Shown here: piece after piece, positions 10,441 through 20,848 of the stretch
Layout: each line of letters opens with the position of its first letter
Numbering within the stretch: position 1 is the stretch's first letter
Assembly: GCA_029378245.1 (NCBI GenBank)
Contig: JARKIF010000010.1
Coordinates: 1,984,001 to 2,048,000, forward strand
Reading direction: 5' to 3'
Length of the DNA stretch: 64,000 nucleotides
DNA from: Roridomyces roridus
Taxonomy: Eukaryota > Basidiomycota > Agaricomycetes > Agaricales > Mycenaceae
The notes under the pieces: generated by a model
Told to the model about the DNA's origin: nothing
Databases searched by the model: none
Seen by the model: only the letters and a program-made list of their open reading frames with translations
Made by a program: the position numbers and the translations under genes

Positions 10441-11097
10441 ATGTCCCATTCTCATCATGCTGGACAAACTTCAATACAAGGAACGGTCATCGCCCCGAAT
10501 CCTAGCGATGGTTTCACGCCCGTCGGAGTATCTTCTGGGATTGCATTTTCAGCCAGCGCGACTGGCACCGTGAGCGTATCGCTCTCAACCAGCAATCCAC
10601 CTATCCAGGGCCCTACCGACATCCCCATCACAAGTAGCAACGCACCACTCCAGAGCACTCCCGTCATCCCCATCACAAGTAACAACTCCAGCCGACACGC
10701 AACGCCCATCGGTCCCATCGTGGGCGGTGCAATCGGAGGGATCGTCGCCCTGCTTCTTCTCGGAGGTCTCATCCTCTGGTGCAGACGAAGACGAGCGCGT
10801 TTCAACCTTCGTTCCGAACGGTTGCCTCCCACACCCCCGTTGGGCGAGTTGCGCTCAGGATCGAGGCTTGCGCTCGACAGGCCTGCCCTACCAGCAGTCA
10901 TTGAAAGCCAGGCAGCGATGTTGGAGAAGGCCAACGCATTGGCTGGCTCGAGAGTCCCAGCGGCACCGGATCCGATCTCGAGCTCCAATCCCGTCACGGA
11001 GACGCAATTTCGCGCCATGGCTGACCGTCTGGCAGTTGTGGAGGCGGCGTTGACTGCGCGGGATGAAGACTTGCCGCCAAATTATACGCCGGGTTAG
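10441..11097 (+). CDS. single-pass membrane protein, subfamily B, short ectodomain
   Basis: A single exon encodes 218 aa from MSHSHHAGQ. About 80 residues of Ser/Thr/Ile repeats (PITSSNAPLQSTPVIPITSN) precede the span GPIVGGAIGGIVALLLLGGL and then CRRRRARF. The tail has the B boxes LALDRPALPAVIESQAAMLE and RLAVVEAALTARDED, and ends LPPNYTPG. There is no signal peptide and no folded ectodomain, so it may insert as a signal-anchor protein or lack an upstream exon. An in-frame Met 60 bases earlier (10381) is an alternative start. Confidence 0.78.
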   Translation: MSHSHHAGQTSIQGTVIAPNPSDGFTPVGVSSGIAFSASATGTVSVSLSTSNPPIQGPTDIPITSSNAPLQSTPVIPITSNNSSRHATPIGPIVGGAIGGIVALLLLGGLILWCRRRRARFNLRSERLPPTPPLGELRSGSRLALDRPALPAVIESQAAMLEKANALAGSRVPAAPDPISSSNPVTETQFRAMADRLAVVEAALTARDEDLPPNYTPG

Positions 11098-11726
11098 AAT
11101 CCTTCACGGGTGGGATGAGGAAGAAGTTGAGGTTCCACTGGAGATGGATCTTGCTCTCGGAATCAGGCGCTCAGACAGGGCAGGAAACAACAGCATTGCA
11201 TTGCGGGTGATGGAAGGGGCGGCGAGGACAATTGATGAATTCCATTTTGAGACCAGAATCCAGATATGCGCTGAAGAAGTACCGTTTTGCCCGCCGGCGA
11301 AGATGGCGATTGCATGGAGAGCGTAGGCAACATTTCTGATCATCCAGACCGTCAGAGACTGACTTGCTTCCATTCAACAGCGGTTGGGCATCTGACAGGT
11401 CGCAGGGAACGGTTGCAGTGGAGTTTCTGGAAAGATCGCCGCCCTGTTGACCGAACGCAGAACTTTCCGTAAAGAAGGGAGAACTTCAAGTGAGCACACG
11501 GAAGGTTGCCGAGGATGGTGGGAGAAGCAACGTGGGAGTCACAGCGAGCTGATGTGATGTGATGTGATGTGATATCTCGGCCATCACGGCGCCAGTCGCA
11601 AATTCTTCGAACACCAGTTCAAAATTCAGCGACGGAAAAATCTGTCGTGTATGTATGTTCGAAATTATGATGATAGTTCGATGTCTTGGTGTACGGACAT
11701 CCTGGCGTACTGAGTGTAAAATCTGG
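11098..11726. other. convergent intergenic region
   Basis: It lies between the 3' ends of the B gene and the next A gene. No gene is seen. A tgatg run (gatgtgatgtgatgtgat) is at 11552-11570. From 11540 onward the sequence is repeated at 16835-17000 with a few changes, as part of the larger segmental duplication. Confidence 0.55.
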
Positions 11727-12842
11727 TTAAACAGCGCACAATGTGGGTATCTGCGGCACCGGGGGCGGGGGCAAGTACTCCGGCAGTGGCTCCCCGGCAG
11801 ACTCGGAAGCGAAGGTTCGGAATGTTGGTGCGCGCGAGACGCTGCCGCGGCGGGTATCTGCCGTCGTCTCGGTGGATGTGGGACTGATGGCGGACAAAAA
11901 TCCTGAGTCAGGATCTCCGAGAGATGGGTGGCCCTTTTCCGGATCGTCTTGAGTGAGACCCAGAGGAAACTCCTTGGTCGGACTGTCCGCTCTGGGCAGA
12001 AGAAATGCTTCTGAGCCCGTAGCCGAAGAGGGTGAGGTCGAGATGGCATCCGTCACGGGGGCAGATAGGCGATTGCTAGCGGATAGAGCAGCGTGCAATG
12101 AAGCTGAGCTCGTCGACGGCTCAAGCCGTTCGGCATCCGCAGTGTCTGCATATCGCCCTGCGCGACTTCGGCGACGACGGCGATATAGAGTGATGAGAAT
12201 GCTCGCGAGCAGGAGCAAGAGAAATATCGGGACGATGGTGCCAACTACGATTGAGACAGGAATTTGGTTGGGTGGGTTGGATGACCCATGTACTGGCGAA
12301 AACGTAGCAGAGAGCGTGGACGAGGAGGAAGGAGAGGGCAGGGTCAGAATCGTGTTAAGGATGCCGTTTGCGCTACGTGTACTGGTTGGCGATGCCTGAC
12401 TCCGGCTGGACTCTGACTCCGGCTGCGCAGTGGCAGAGCTCGAAGGCGACGATGAGTCAGAGTGGCTAGACGGAGGGGCTTGTTTGGACGCGGAGCTGGT
12501 TTGTATCAGCGGAAAAGAATGAAAGATAGTGGTTCCAGAAGACGATGCTGGTGGCGTGCTCGTCGGTGGTGGCGGGGGCGGAGTGGAAGTCGGCGGGCTG
12601 ACTATTGGAGTTGTAGAAAGTCCCGATTCGGCGTGGGTGGGATCGCCGACCGGGGGATCGAAGATGCCAGACAAAAGGTGGCTAACTCCATTCAAAATCC
12701 CGCTTTCCAGTTGTCGAACGCCAAGATAGCGTTGGGTACTGGAACAAGGAGTACATCCTGGATGCGCCGTCAACACCTCTTCAATGCGGTGCGATTCAGA
12801 TGCATCGATACTAGTCAACGAAGGGACTGGCTGGACCGCCAT
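11727..12842 (-). CDS. single-pass membrane protein, subfamily A, LPEY tail
   Basis: The gene encodes 371 aa from MAVQPVPSLTS. A conserved N-terminal segment (ESHRIEEVLTAHPG, RQLESGILNGV) is followed by a Pro/Ser/Thr stalk with GTTIFHSFPLIQTSSAS. The span TIVPIFLLLLLASILITLY comes next, then RRRRR. The cytoplasmic part has ERLEPSTSSASLHAALSASN, ATGSEAFLLPR, DDPEK, SVSRAPTFRTFASES and GEPLPEYLPPPPVPQIP. It is the intact relative of the broken copy at 16993-18077. An intron with donor gtgcgtgtc lies just upstream; with acceptor aatatcag it would join in frame to a hydrophobic, CT-rich-coded segment (LTSVVLCFFVFFLG), but no Met is found for that exon. Confidence 0.78.
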   Translation of the reverse strand: MAVQPVPSLTSIDASESHRIEEVLTAHPGCTPCSSTQRYLGVRQLESGILNGVSHLLSGIFDPPVGDPTHAESGLSTTPIVSPPTSTPPPPPPTSTPPASSSGTTIFHSFPLIQTSSASKQAPPSSHSDSSSPSSSATAQPESESSRSQASPTSTRSANGILNTILTLPSPSSSSTLSATFSPVHGSSNPPNQIPVSIVVGTIVPIFLLLLLASILITLYRRRRRSRAGRYADTADAERLEPSTSSASLHAALSASNRLSAPVTDAISTSPSSATGSEAFLLPRADSPTKEFPLGLTQDDPEKGHPSLGDPDSGFLSAISPTSTETTADTRRGSVSRAPTFRTFASESAGEPLPEYLPPPPVPQIPTLCAV

Positions 12843-14147
12843 CGGGACTGATATTCTGTTCAGCAATATATACGCAAGGCTCGAGATTGACACGCACCGT
12901 ACTCCCTACCCAGAAAAAAGACAAAGAAACAAAGAACGACTGAGGTGAGATTGAAGCGCACCGAGATGCTCGTCGGTGGCGAAGGCAGGATATGGAGAGG
13001 GTTTCCAGGGCGGGACGAAAACAGAGAAGGTCGGCTTCATTGGATCCGTGGGCAGAAAATACACGCCATTCGCAGGACAGAATTGGAGATCGTGGGCAGG
13101 GAGCCAACTTTGAGGTCTTCATCAGCGAGATGTATAGTACGCGGGTAGGCACCCAACAGATTGTGGAGCATCTGGGAAGACGACTTGAAGAAGGCCGGCT
13201 GGCAATTGAGGACTTCAAGGACGCAGCTGCATACTGGATCCACTCGCCTGAGAAGTGGATGATGATCATTGAGGAAGCCAGGCGCAGAGTCGGGGGCATG
13301 AGGATGCGCATGGTGGGAGAACAAGACAAGATGTGAAATGACACATGTCACGCTTCTCACAGTGATGGAATGCAATCCATAGCGGCGCGAGCACCGTTCC
13401 CCTACTCTTACAAGCCTTCCAATCTATTGAGAATCCTCTGGGTGCATCTTAAATGATTAAATGAAGGAGAGAAATGTGGGCCAATGTGGCAATCATCTGG
13501 ATCCGGGTTGAAATAGCGTGAGAAAGCAAACAAAGTGTCTTACGTGAATTGCGGAGAGTAATGTGGATCATGGTGGGAATTGATGGAGTAAATTTTGCAG
13601 GCCATCAAAACATTCAGCCCCACAGAACCTCTTGACAGAGTAGGGGATCTCCGGCCATCACGGCATCCGAAGTTCGAACGCGTGCCGTCTGAGCACCGAT
13701 GCTACATATGAGAACCGGCACTGTGTGCACCGTTAATCGAGAGACTGCGACTCTCCGAGTCACCGCAGAGCCAAAGATATCCAGTGGTCATCGCAGTGAT
13801 CAACGTTGTGGTCCACCAGAATTAGGACTCGCTCATATCCTTGACTACCACCCTCAAACTTCGAGTTTTATCACCGCTTAGTATATCAAGGCGCGCGATG
13901 GATTGCCGTTTGCGCACTAAAATTGAGCGTTGCAGTGCCCCTTAAGTATACGACTGGACACCTACTTCCGTTTCCTCCCTCTGACTCGGACGTTTCCCCC
14001 CTCGGCATTTTATCGAGATTATTGTTCAACTGCTCTAAAAGTCCTTTCGTATGTGTTCTATATTCAGCAGCATGCTCCTCTGTTGGGAATCTCACCGTTT
14101 TCCTCCAGAGGGACAAGACCAGGCATAAAATCAACGCAGGCGTCTGC
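12843..14147. promoter_or_regulatory. divergent intergenic region, duplicated at 18078-19102
   Basis: No gene is recognised. Blocks shared with 18150-18960 include aacaaagaacgactgaggtgagatt and gcgatggattgccgttt, and the phrase cttaagtatacgactggaca at 13940-13970. Short open frames in both copies do not keep a common frame. It probably contains promoters for both flanking genes. Confidence 0.5.
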
Positions 14148-14903
14148 ATGTCCATCTCCGCGTCTCGGACTCCGACTCCATTAAGTCCTCCGGGTTCGGG
14201 TGATTCGTCTCTGACTCTGACTCCGACTGCATCGAGTGGTCCGGATCCGGATCCGCCTCCCTCGCCGACTGCTACTACGACACCAAGCGCTCCCTCATCA
14301 CGCGCTCCGAGTTCCCCGAGTGTCGCTTCTGACCCTATCGTGGCTACGTTCATTGGAAGCTCATCATCACGGACGCCTCCCACGAGCAAATCCTCCGACA
14401 CTGCCCTTTTATCGCAACCAACTCCAGGCCCGACAGACTCCCCCATCGAGAGGCCTAGTTCTCCCCGACATCAACCTGCTGCCGTCGGTCCAATCGTCGG
14501 CGGCGCAGTCGGTGGGCTGCTCGCTCTTTTCCTGGTCGTAGGCCTCGTTGTTTGGCTGAGGCGAAGAGCCAGTAGTCTCAGACGCGCCGCTCCGTGTTCT
14601 CCCACATCCCCAGTCGGCGAAATACGCTCGGCATCGACACTTGCGCTCGACCGGCCCGCGCCATCAGCAGTGATCGAGTCTCAGGCCGCGATGTTGGAAA
14701 AAGCCAACGCTTGGTTGCCATCGGTACCATCCGGCTCGAGGCTCCCAGTGATGTCCGACGCCGCAGACTCCATAGGCAGCTCCAGCTCCGTTCCTGTGAT
14801 GGAGACGTGGCAGTTCCGCGCCATGGCTGAGCGCCTCGCGCTCGTGGAAGCGGCGTTGACAGCGCGCGGTGAAGATTTACCGCCAAATTATTCGCCGGGA
14901 TAA
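14148..14903 (+). CDS. single-pass membrane protein, subfamily B
   Basis: A single exon encodes 251 aa from MSISASRTPTP, chosen because the paralogue at 19103 starts at the equivalent place. The ectodomain is about 110 residues of Ser/Thr/Pro without a recognised fold. The span is GPIVGGAVGGLLALFLVVGL, followed by WLRRRASSLRR. The tail has EIRSASTLALDRPAPSAVIE, QAAMLEKANAW and RLALVEAALTARGED, and ends LPPNYSPG. The upstream 200 bp is conserved with the 19103 gene, which argues for a shared promoter rather than an upstream coding exon. Confidence 0.78.
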   Translation: MSISASRTPTPLSPPGSGDSSLTLTPTASSGPDPDPPPSPTATTTPSAPSSRAPSSPSVASDPIVATFIGSSSSRTPPTSKSSDTALLSQPTPGPTDSPIERPSSPRHQPAAVGPIVGGAVGGLLALFLVVGLVVWLRRRASSLRRAAPCSPTSPVGEIRSASTLALDRPAPSAVIESQAAMLEKANAWLPSVPSGSRLPVMSDAADSIGSSSSVPVMETWQFRAMAERLALVEAALTARGEDLPPNYSPG

Positions 14904-15781
14904 GGTGTCTTGTCGGTTTTCATGGTCACCGAGGGATGGTGACTGTGGGGCAGCACCTGAAGTTAGGCTGGATACTTCCAGAAAGTACAAAGTCTCTTGT
15001 ATGTATCTGTCTTGTCTGCTCCGTAGCGAGAATATCGATGCGATAGTCAAGGCCCTTGCGAACTTTGGGAGAATGGCCGTCAGAAGCAAAGGGGACCAAT
15101 TGAAATTTGAGTTGTGTTATCATTTATGCGGCTGGGCTGCGGATCACGCGGCATCAACATCATGTTTGTCCATGCCAAATAAACGCCACGTCTTGAAGTT
15201 CTCCCATCGCCGATCGGGAGTCCATCCCCATCTCGTTCCTCGCATACTTACAAACTGTCGATATTCCCGGATGTCTCTCTCGCCCATTCCGCTCCTCGAC
15301 TGCCCTGTGGACAGTGGGCGGCCTGAAGGCCGACGACTCACTGCTCGCGAGCCTACGCTATCATCCCGAGCAATGCTATTGTTGCAGCAATCCAGGCTTA
15401 GATATCTGCATCTTTACTTCTGAGATTCTCATCGCCCCCATCGGACACGGATCCGGGATACCTAGCAGTGCACAGATACGAAAAGGGAATCCAGCAGTGG
15501 CGCATCAGAACCATATGGATTGTCGTCGAGCACCGAATTTGGGGGTTCATTTGCTCTCCGTCTGCTCTCACCACTACCGCTTGACCACGAACCTAGAGGC
15601 TACTGCAGAACAGTATGCCTTCGCCAATTTGGATGCCTGAACCTCGGATATCGTACGTGCACCTCTCGCGTCCAACGAGGCTTTTAACCTCAATCTCTCG
15701 CTCAGAGACTCTTCTGCGGACTCAAGCGCCAATGAGCATGCAATAGCGTCGACGGGCCAAGGCTCCTGCCCTTCCGAAGGA
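14904..15781. other. spacer module upstream of a B gene
   Basis: Part of a conserved block found before several B genes. Landmarks are catctcgttcc (15230), gctattgttgcagcaatcca (15373), tctgagattctcatcgcc (15420), gaaaagggaatccagcagtg (15480) and tccgaaggaatgcacgg (15773). One frame is open in pieces and aligns with the frame upstream of the gene at 27530 (ASNEAFNLNL against ASNEALTLNL), but it carries a TGA at about 15638. It may be an old coding exon or a conserved leader. The first part (14904-15200) aligns with 20036-20190. Confidence 0.5.
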
Positions 15782-16650
15782 ATGCACGGTCCACTGAGAC
15801 GATACTTACGGTGTGCGTACTCCGATGCCCCACAGTCGAATCCCTCTTGAACGATTACTTAGCATTATTCCCATCGGCGTCTGCTCCCCTCAATGTAGCT
15901 GCTGAATGCGGCGGTTCCTGCCTGTCGATCCACGATTCCTGGGGTGATGGTGACTCTGAGAATGATGTTGACCGAAAGGGATACGCTAACTCTAGGAGAG
16001 CAACAGCAAACGAGTTGAGCACCTCCGGAAAGACTAAGGCCGGCAATGGCAACTCCGGCCAACTCAGTAGCAGCGACAACCCTTCGCCAAAACCTACGAT
16101 AGTCCTATCAACGGCACCCCAGATATCAGTCGTCCCCTCCTCCCCTCCGTCGAATACTCCGCTACCGGCCTCTACCACGAATCTTAGCTCTCTCACACAA
16201 AGATCTTCCACTTCGCTGATCGCCGGGGGGCTCGTGGGCGGCATCCTGGCCCTCTTACTGATAGGGCTCGCTTTGTGGTGGACCCGGTGGCGTCGTCTCC
16301 GCAAGGAGCGCAACTCGTCCCCTCGCAGAGTCTCATCCCCAGTCGACCAAGTTGGCGACATACGATCATCAACGATGCTCACGGCTGATCGGCCCGTGCC
16401 ACCAGCGGTGATAGCCGTACAAGCCGCGATGTTGGAGAAAGCCAACGCATCCACGTCGTCGCTTGTGTCTGGTCCCTCGGGGACGGGCTCATCTTCTGAT
16501 TCTTCTCCGGGTCGTAGCACTCGACGATCAGCCCCGGCCACGGAGACGCAGCTACGCGCCGTGTTGGAACGGCTTGCGCTGGTGGAGTCAGCGTTGACGG
16601 CCAGAGATGAAACTGGCGATGAGTTACCGCCAAATTATACTCCGCAGTGA
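15782..16650 (+). CDS. single-pass membrane protein, subfamily B (TADRP type), two exons
   Basis: Exon 1 (15782-15812, MHGPLRRYLR) and exon 2 (15863-16650) are joined across a 50-nt intron (gtgcgt..cttag) in phase, giving 272 aa. The ectodomain has PSASAPLNVAAECGGSC, then Asp- and Ser-rich sequence without a known fold. The span is LIAGGLVGGILALLLIGLAL followed by WWTRWRRLRK. The tail has the variant box SSTMLTADRPVPPAVIAVQA and RLALVESALTARDETGDE, and ends LPPNYTPQ. Its closest relative is the gene at 27530-28399. A contiguous start inside the intron (15811) is a less likely alternative. Confidence 0.72.
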
Positions 16651-16992
16651 CATCCCTTTGGACTTTTGACGGACAACAATATTTCTTTTTTTGGCAATAG
16701 AACGAACTTTTACTTACTTCCCATGTTGTGCTTGACGGCTCTTGTCGGCACCCTTGATTGTGATCAATAGATGCCGCGTGCGCCGGGATCAATTTCTTCA
16801 GATCACATTTGATATCAACTGCGGAAATGCAAAAGTGATGTGATGATATCTCGGCGCCAGTCGCAAATTCTTCGAACACCAGTTCAAAATTCAGCGACGG
16901 AAAAATCTGTCGTGTGTATGTGTCCGAAATTATGATGATAGTTCGATGTCTTGGTGTACGGACATCCTGGGCGTACTGAGTGTAAAATCTGG

Positions 16993-18077
16993 TTAAACGG
17001 CGCACAATGTGGGTATCTGCGGCACCGGGGGAGGGGGTGAGTACTCCGGCAATGGCTCCCCGGCAGACTCGGAAGCGAAGGTTCGGAATGATGTTGGTGC
17101 GCGCGAGACGCTGCCGCGGCGTGTATCTGCCGTCGTCGCAGTGGATGTGGGACTGGTGGCCGACGAAGATCCTGAGTCAGGATCTCCCAGAGCTGGGTGG
17201 GCCTTTTCCGGATCGTCTTGAGTGACATCCAGAGACAACGCCTTGGTCGGATTGTACTCCCGCAGAAGAAACGTTTCAGAGCCCGTGGCCGAGGAGGGTG
17301 AGCTCGAGATGGCATCCGTCACGGGGGCAGATAGGCGATTGCTAGCGGATAGAGCAGCGTGCAATGAAGCTGAGCTCGTCGATGTCAAGCCGTTCGGCAT
17401 CCGCCGTGTCTGCAGTTTGCCCTGCGTGACTTCGCCGGCGGCGGCGATATAGAGTGATAAGAATGCTCGAGAGGAGGAGCAGGAGGAATATCGGGACGAT
17501 GGTGCCGACTACGATTGACACGGGATTGTGGTTGGGCCTAGATGACCCATGTACTGGCGAAGACGTAGCAGGGAGCGCCGGACGAGGAGGAAGGAGAGGG
17601 CAGGGTGAGAATCGTGTTAAGGTTGTCGTTCGCGCTACGTGTACTGGCGAACGATCCATGACTCCATGTGGTGGCACAACTCGAAGGCAGCAATGAGTCA
17701 GAGTGACTAGACGGAGGGAGTTTGGACGCGGAGCTGGTTTGTATCGGTGGAAAAGAATGAAAGATGGTGGTTCCAGAAGACGATGCTACTGGTGTGCTCG
17801 TCGGTGAAGGCGGGGGCGGAGTGGAAGACGGCAGTCCGTCTACTGGAGTAGTAGAAAGTCCCGATTCGGTGTGGGTGGGACCGCTGACTGGGGGATCGAA
17901 GATGCCAGACAAAAGCTGGCTAACTCCATTCAAAATTCCGCTTTCAAGTTGTCGAACGCCAAGATAGCGTTGACTACTGGAACAAGGGGCACTTCCTGGA
18001 TGCGTCGTCAACACCTCTTCGATGCGGTGCGATTCCGATGAATCGATAGTCAACGAAGGGACTGGCTGGACCGCCAT
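16993..18077 (-). pseudogene. frameshifted subfamily A membrane protein gene
   Basis: It aligns end to end with the intact gene at 11727-12842, from MAVQPVPSLTI to QIPTLCAV and TAA. Relative to that gene there is one extra base near 17576-17580 (gagcgccggacg against gagcgtggacg) and a 2-base loss near 17380 (gtcgatgtcaag against gtcgacggctcaag). The net effect does not restore frame. The membrane span TIVPIFLLLLLSSILITLY and tail boxes SRAPTSFRTFASES and GEPLPEYSPPPPVPQIP are still readable in separate frames, so the breaks are recent. Sequencing error should be excluded. Confidence 0.8.
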
Positions 18078-19102
18078 TGAGATCCGTCTGACACGCTGTC
18101 TGCCGATGTGTTGTTTGAGTAATGTATGCGCAAGCTCGAGATTGACACGCACCGCAACCCAGAGAAATTACAGAGAAACAAAGAACGACTGAGGTGAGAT
18201 TGAAGGTGCGGACTGAGATACTCGTTGGTGGGTATGGGGTTTCCAGAGCGGGACGAAAACAGAGAAGGTTGTCGGCTTCGTTGGATCCGTGGTCGGCAGA
18301 GCGGAGAAAATATAACCGCAGGAAGGTCATTCGCAGGACAAAAATGGAGAGCGTGGGTAGGGAGCCAAATTTGAGGTGTTGATCAGCCAGATACGCGGCT
18401 AGCGATCCAACAGTCTGTGGAGCAACGGCTGCAGTAGAATCTTCTGCGAAGGCAATGAAGACGGCCGACTAGCAATCGCGGACTTCGAAGATGCGCCAAT
18501 GTATCGCTCCGAAGATGTGCCAGGCTGCGAGGACGACCATGGTGGAAGAAGAAAGGATGGAAATATGACATTGACAGTGATGTGACGCGATCTCTGGGCC
18601 CTGGCCATCACGGCGTTCCCAGTCGTCCTCTCTGAACGCATGCAGCATGCAGTCTGAGTCTCGTGCTAGCACCGAGGCGACATACTTATGATAGGCACCG
18701 TTAGTCGAGAGACTGTCAACTGCGTCTCTCACGGCAGAGCAAGTGGTCATATTGTTGTGGTTCACCAGAATTGGGACTCGCTTGTTGCTTGCTCGTACCC
18801 TCGACTACCACCCTCAGACTACAAGTCTCATCGACACATCAATGCGATGGATTGCCGTTGACGCACCAAAATTGAGATGCGTTGCAGTGCCACTTAAGTA
18901 TACGACTGGACAGTGGACACCTGCCGTTTCCTTCCCTCTACTCTGACGGGTATACGTTCCCCCCTGTGCATTTCATCGAGATTATCGCTGAACTCCGCTG
19001 AAAACCTTCTCGTACGTTCTCTATGTTCAGCAGCCTGCTCCTCTGCTGGGAATCTGACGGTGTATCTTCACGGGAACAGACAAGCCCAGGCAGAAACTCA
19101 CC
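18078..19102. promoter_or_regulatory. divergent intergenic region, copy of 12843-14147
   Basis: No gene is seen. It shares blocks with the region before the gene at 14148, including cttaagtatacgactggaca (18893) and tttcatcgagattat (18973). It probably drives the gene at 19103. Confidence 0.45.
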
Positions 19103-20035
19103 ATGTCAACTCCCCAGGGCCCGCCTCACAATCCCCAGGAGCCGCTCACAACTAGTTCTACTAATACAACTCGGAATCCCCCTCGTACTTCATCAATACT
19201 AGTAAGCGATCCTCCTCCGCCATCAACTGCTCCTGACACCGCCGTGCCTGCGGAGACATTTACGGTCCCGTTCTCCGTGGGCTCGGCATCACCAACGACG
19301 ACTGCGACGTCTGCTCCGGCCTCTCCCACCATTGACAGCAAATCATCCGACACCGCCCTGGTATCGCAGTCAGTTGCCCTTCCCAACCAGACAGACGCGC
19401 CTGTCGGGATAGGGAATGATACTGGTTCTCTCGGACATGCAACTCCCGTCGCTCCAATCGTCGGCGGTGCGCTCGGGGGACTACTCGTCCTGCTTCTCGC
19501 AGGTCTCATCCTCTGGCGTAGACGCAGGCGTCGAATAGAACGCAGAATAGAACGCACCACCTTGCTGTCTCCGACATCCCCAATCGGCGAGATACGCTCG
19601 GCATCGACTCTGGCGCTCGACCGGCCGGCTCCGGCAGCGGTGATCGAGTCACAGGCCGTGATGTTGGAAAAGGCAAACGCCTTCCTGACGTCGTCGGCAT
19701 CGTCCGGCCCGAGGCCCCCAGCGGCTTCTGAGTCCGAAGGGTTACTGGGCAGCTCGAGCTCTATTCCTGTGATGGAGATACAGGTCCGCGCCATGGCCGA
19801 GCGCCTCGCACTGGTGGAAGCGGCGTTAACAGCGCGCGGTGAAGATTTACCGCCGAATTATACGCCGGGACAAAGCGGATATATTGTTGTGTTTCAATGG
19901 GGATTGAGGAGGGAGGGTGCAAGTGTAGGCAGGCCACAGAGCTTGGGAAGAGCAGCACCTGAAGGCTGGATACACGGATTGAACCAGGAAGTACAAAGAC
20001 TCTTACATCGTAGCCAGAATATCGGACAATATTAG
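19103..20035 (+). CDS. single-pass membrane protein, subfamily B, with read-on C-terminus
   Basis: A single exon encodes 310 aa from MSTPQGPPHNP. A Ser/Thr/Pro ectodomain is followed by the span APIVGGALGGLLVLLLAGLI and WRRRRRRIERRIERT. The tail has EIRSASTLALDRPAPAAVIE, MLEKANAF, RLALVEAALTARGED and LPPNYTPG. In paralogues a stop follows directly (for example gggataagg at 14900); here it is gggacaaag, so translation runs on for 52 more residues (QSGYIVVFQWGLRREG...) through what is 3' flank elsewhere. The PPNY motif is therefore internal in this protein. Confidence 0.75.
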   Translation: MSTPQGPPHNPQEPLTTSSTNTTRNPPRTSSILVSDPPPPSTAPDTAVPAETFTVPFSVGSASPTTTATSAPASPTIDSKSSDTALVSQSVALPNQTDAPVGIGNDTGSLGHATPVAPIVGGALGGLLVLLLAGLILWRRRRRRIERRIERTTLLSPTSPIGEIRSASTLALDRPAPAAVIESQAVMLEKANAFLTSSASSGPRPPAASESEGLLGSSSSIPVMEIQVRAMAERLALVEAALTARGEDLPPNYTPGQSGYIVVFQWGLRREGASVGRPQSLGRAAPEGWIHGLNQEVQRLLHRSQNIGQY

Positions 20036-20848
20036 AGGAGAATGGCTTTCAGAAGCAACAGGGACGAATTTAAACTTGAGTCGTCTTATTCGCAGTTGAC
20101 ATACGGATGGGCTCCGGATCACACGGCATCAACATCCTTATGTTTGTCCATGCCAAAGAAACGCCACTTCTCACTGACCATCTCCGATCGGGACTCGGGA
20201 GTCCATCCCCATGATCCATCTCGTTCCCTGGCTTTCAAGCTGTCGATACGAGTCCATGTCTCAGATCTCTCTCGCCCGTGACACCCCTCCGCGTCGACTG
20301 CCCTCTGGACAGTCGGCGACTTTCAGCGTCGCTGCTCACCGGGCCACTTCCGACAACTCGATCCACTGGAATTGCTGCTCGCGACCACGCTCTTGCTACG
20401 CTGCCGGAGCCATGCTATTGTTGCAGCAATCCAAGCTCAGGTATCGTGTCTGCATCTTTGCTCCTGAGATTCTCATCGCCTCCATCAGAGATCTCATCCA
20501 GCAGCGCATACGACCAAAATCCACCTTGATTTCATTTGGGTGGCGGCATATCACAGAACAAGATAGATCTTTGTTCGCGCTCCGAACTTCGGATTCGGAG
20601 GCTTCTCACTTTTCTCTTCCCGCTACCCCTTGGCTACGATCCTCGAGGCTGCTGCAGCGCGGCATGTTCTCCCCTCACATAACTGAGTCTCGAATCAAGA
20701 TACGCCCTGGGACAAGCTGGCGACGAGGCATCCAGCATCTGTGCGTGCTCTGCATTGATCACACAGCGATAAGAGTCCTCATTCTCTGTCCAGCGAGTCA
20801 GGTACCAACGCGGGACCGGCTGACAGTCGTCCCAGCCTATCCAAACGA
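20036..20848. other. spacer module upstream of a B gene
   Basis: It is related to 14950-15480. It has the same landmarks: catccccatgatccatctc, gctattgttgcagcaatcc (20412), ctgagattctcatcgcc (20463), and a degenerate catcacagaacaagat (20549). A frame of 216 codons (20211-20861) crosses most of it but is not kept in the other modules. No function is assigned. Confidence 0.5.

Larger units (their letters stand above)
16835..20500. repeat. segmental duplicate of 11540-15450 (A gene plus B gene unit)
   Basis: The order A gene (minus), divergent spacer, B gene (plus), 3' flank is the same in both. Near-identical blocks occur at 11590/16855, 12900/18160, 13880/18845, 14600/19580 and 15100/20080. 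The A gene in this copy is frameshifted and the B gene has lost its stop, so the copies have diverged in function. The gene at 15782 lies between the two units. The boundaries are approximate. Confidence 0.75.

Noticed and set aside
12893..13344. Upstream coding exon for subfamily A genes (hydrophobic LTSVVLCFFVFF)
   Set aside because: In-phase splicing is possible but no start codon is found in two of three copies, and the composition is that of a CT-rich promoter.
13923..14147. N-terminal extension of the B gene at 14148
   Set aside because: The open frame exists, but the paralogue at 19103 has the homologous bases out of frame, so the region is treated as promoter.
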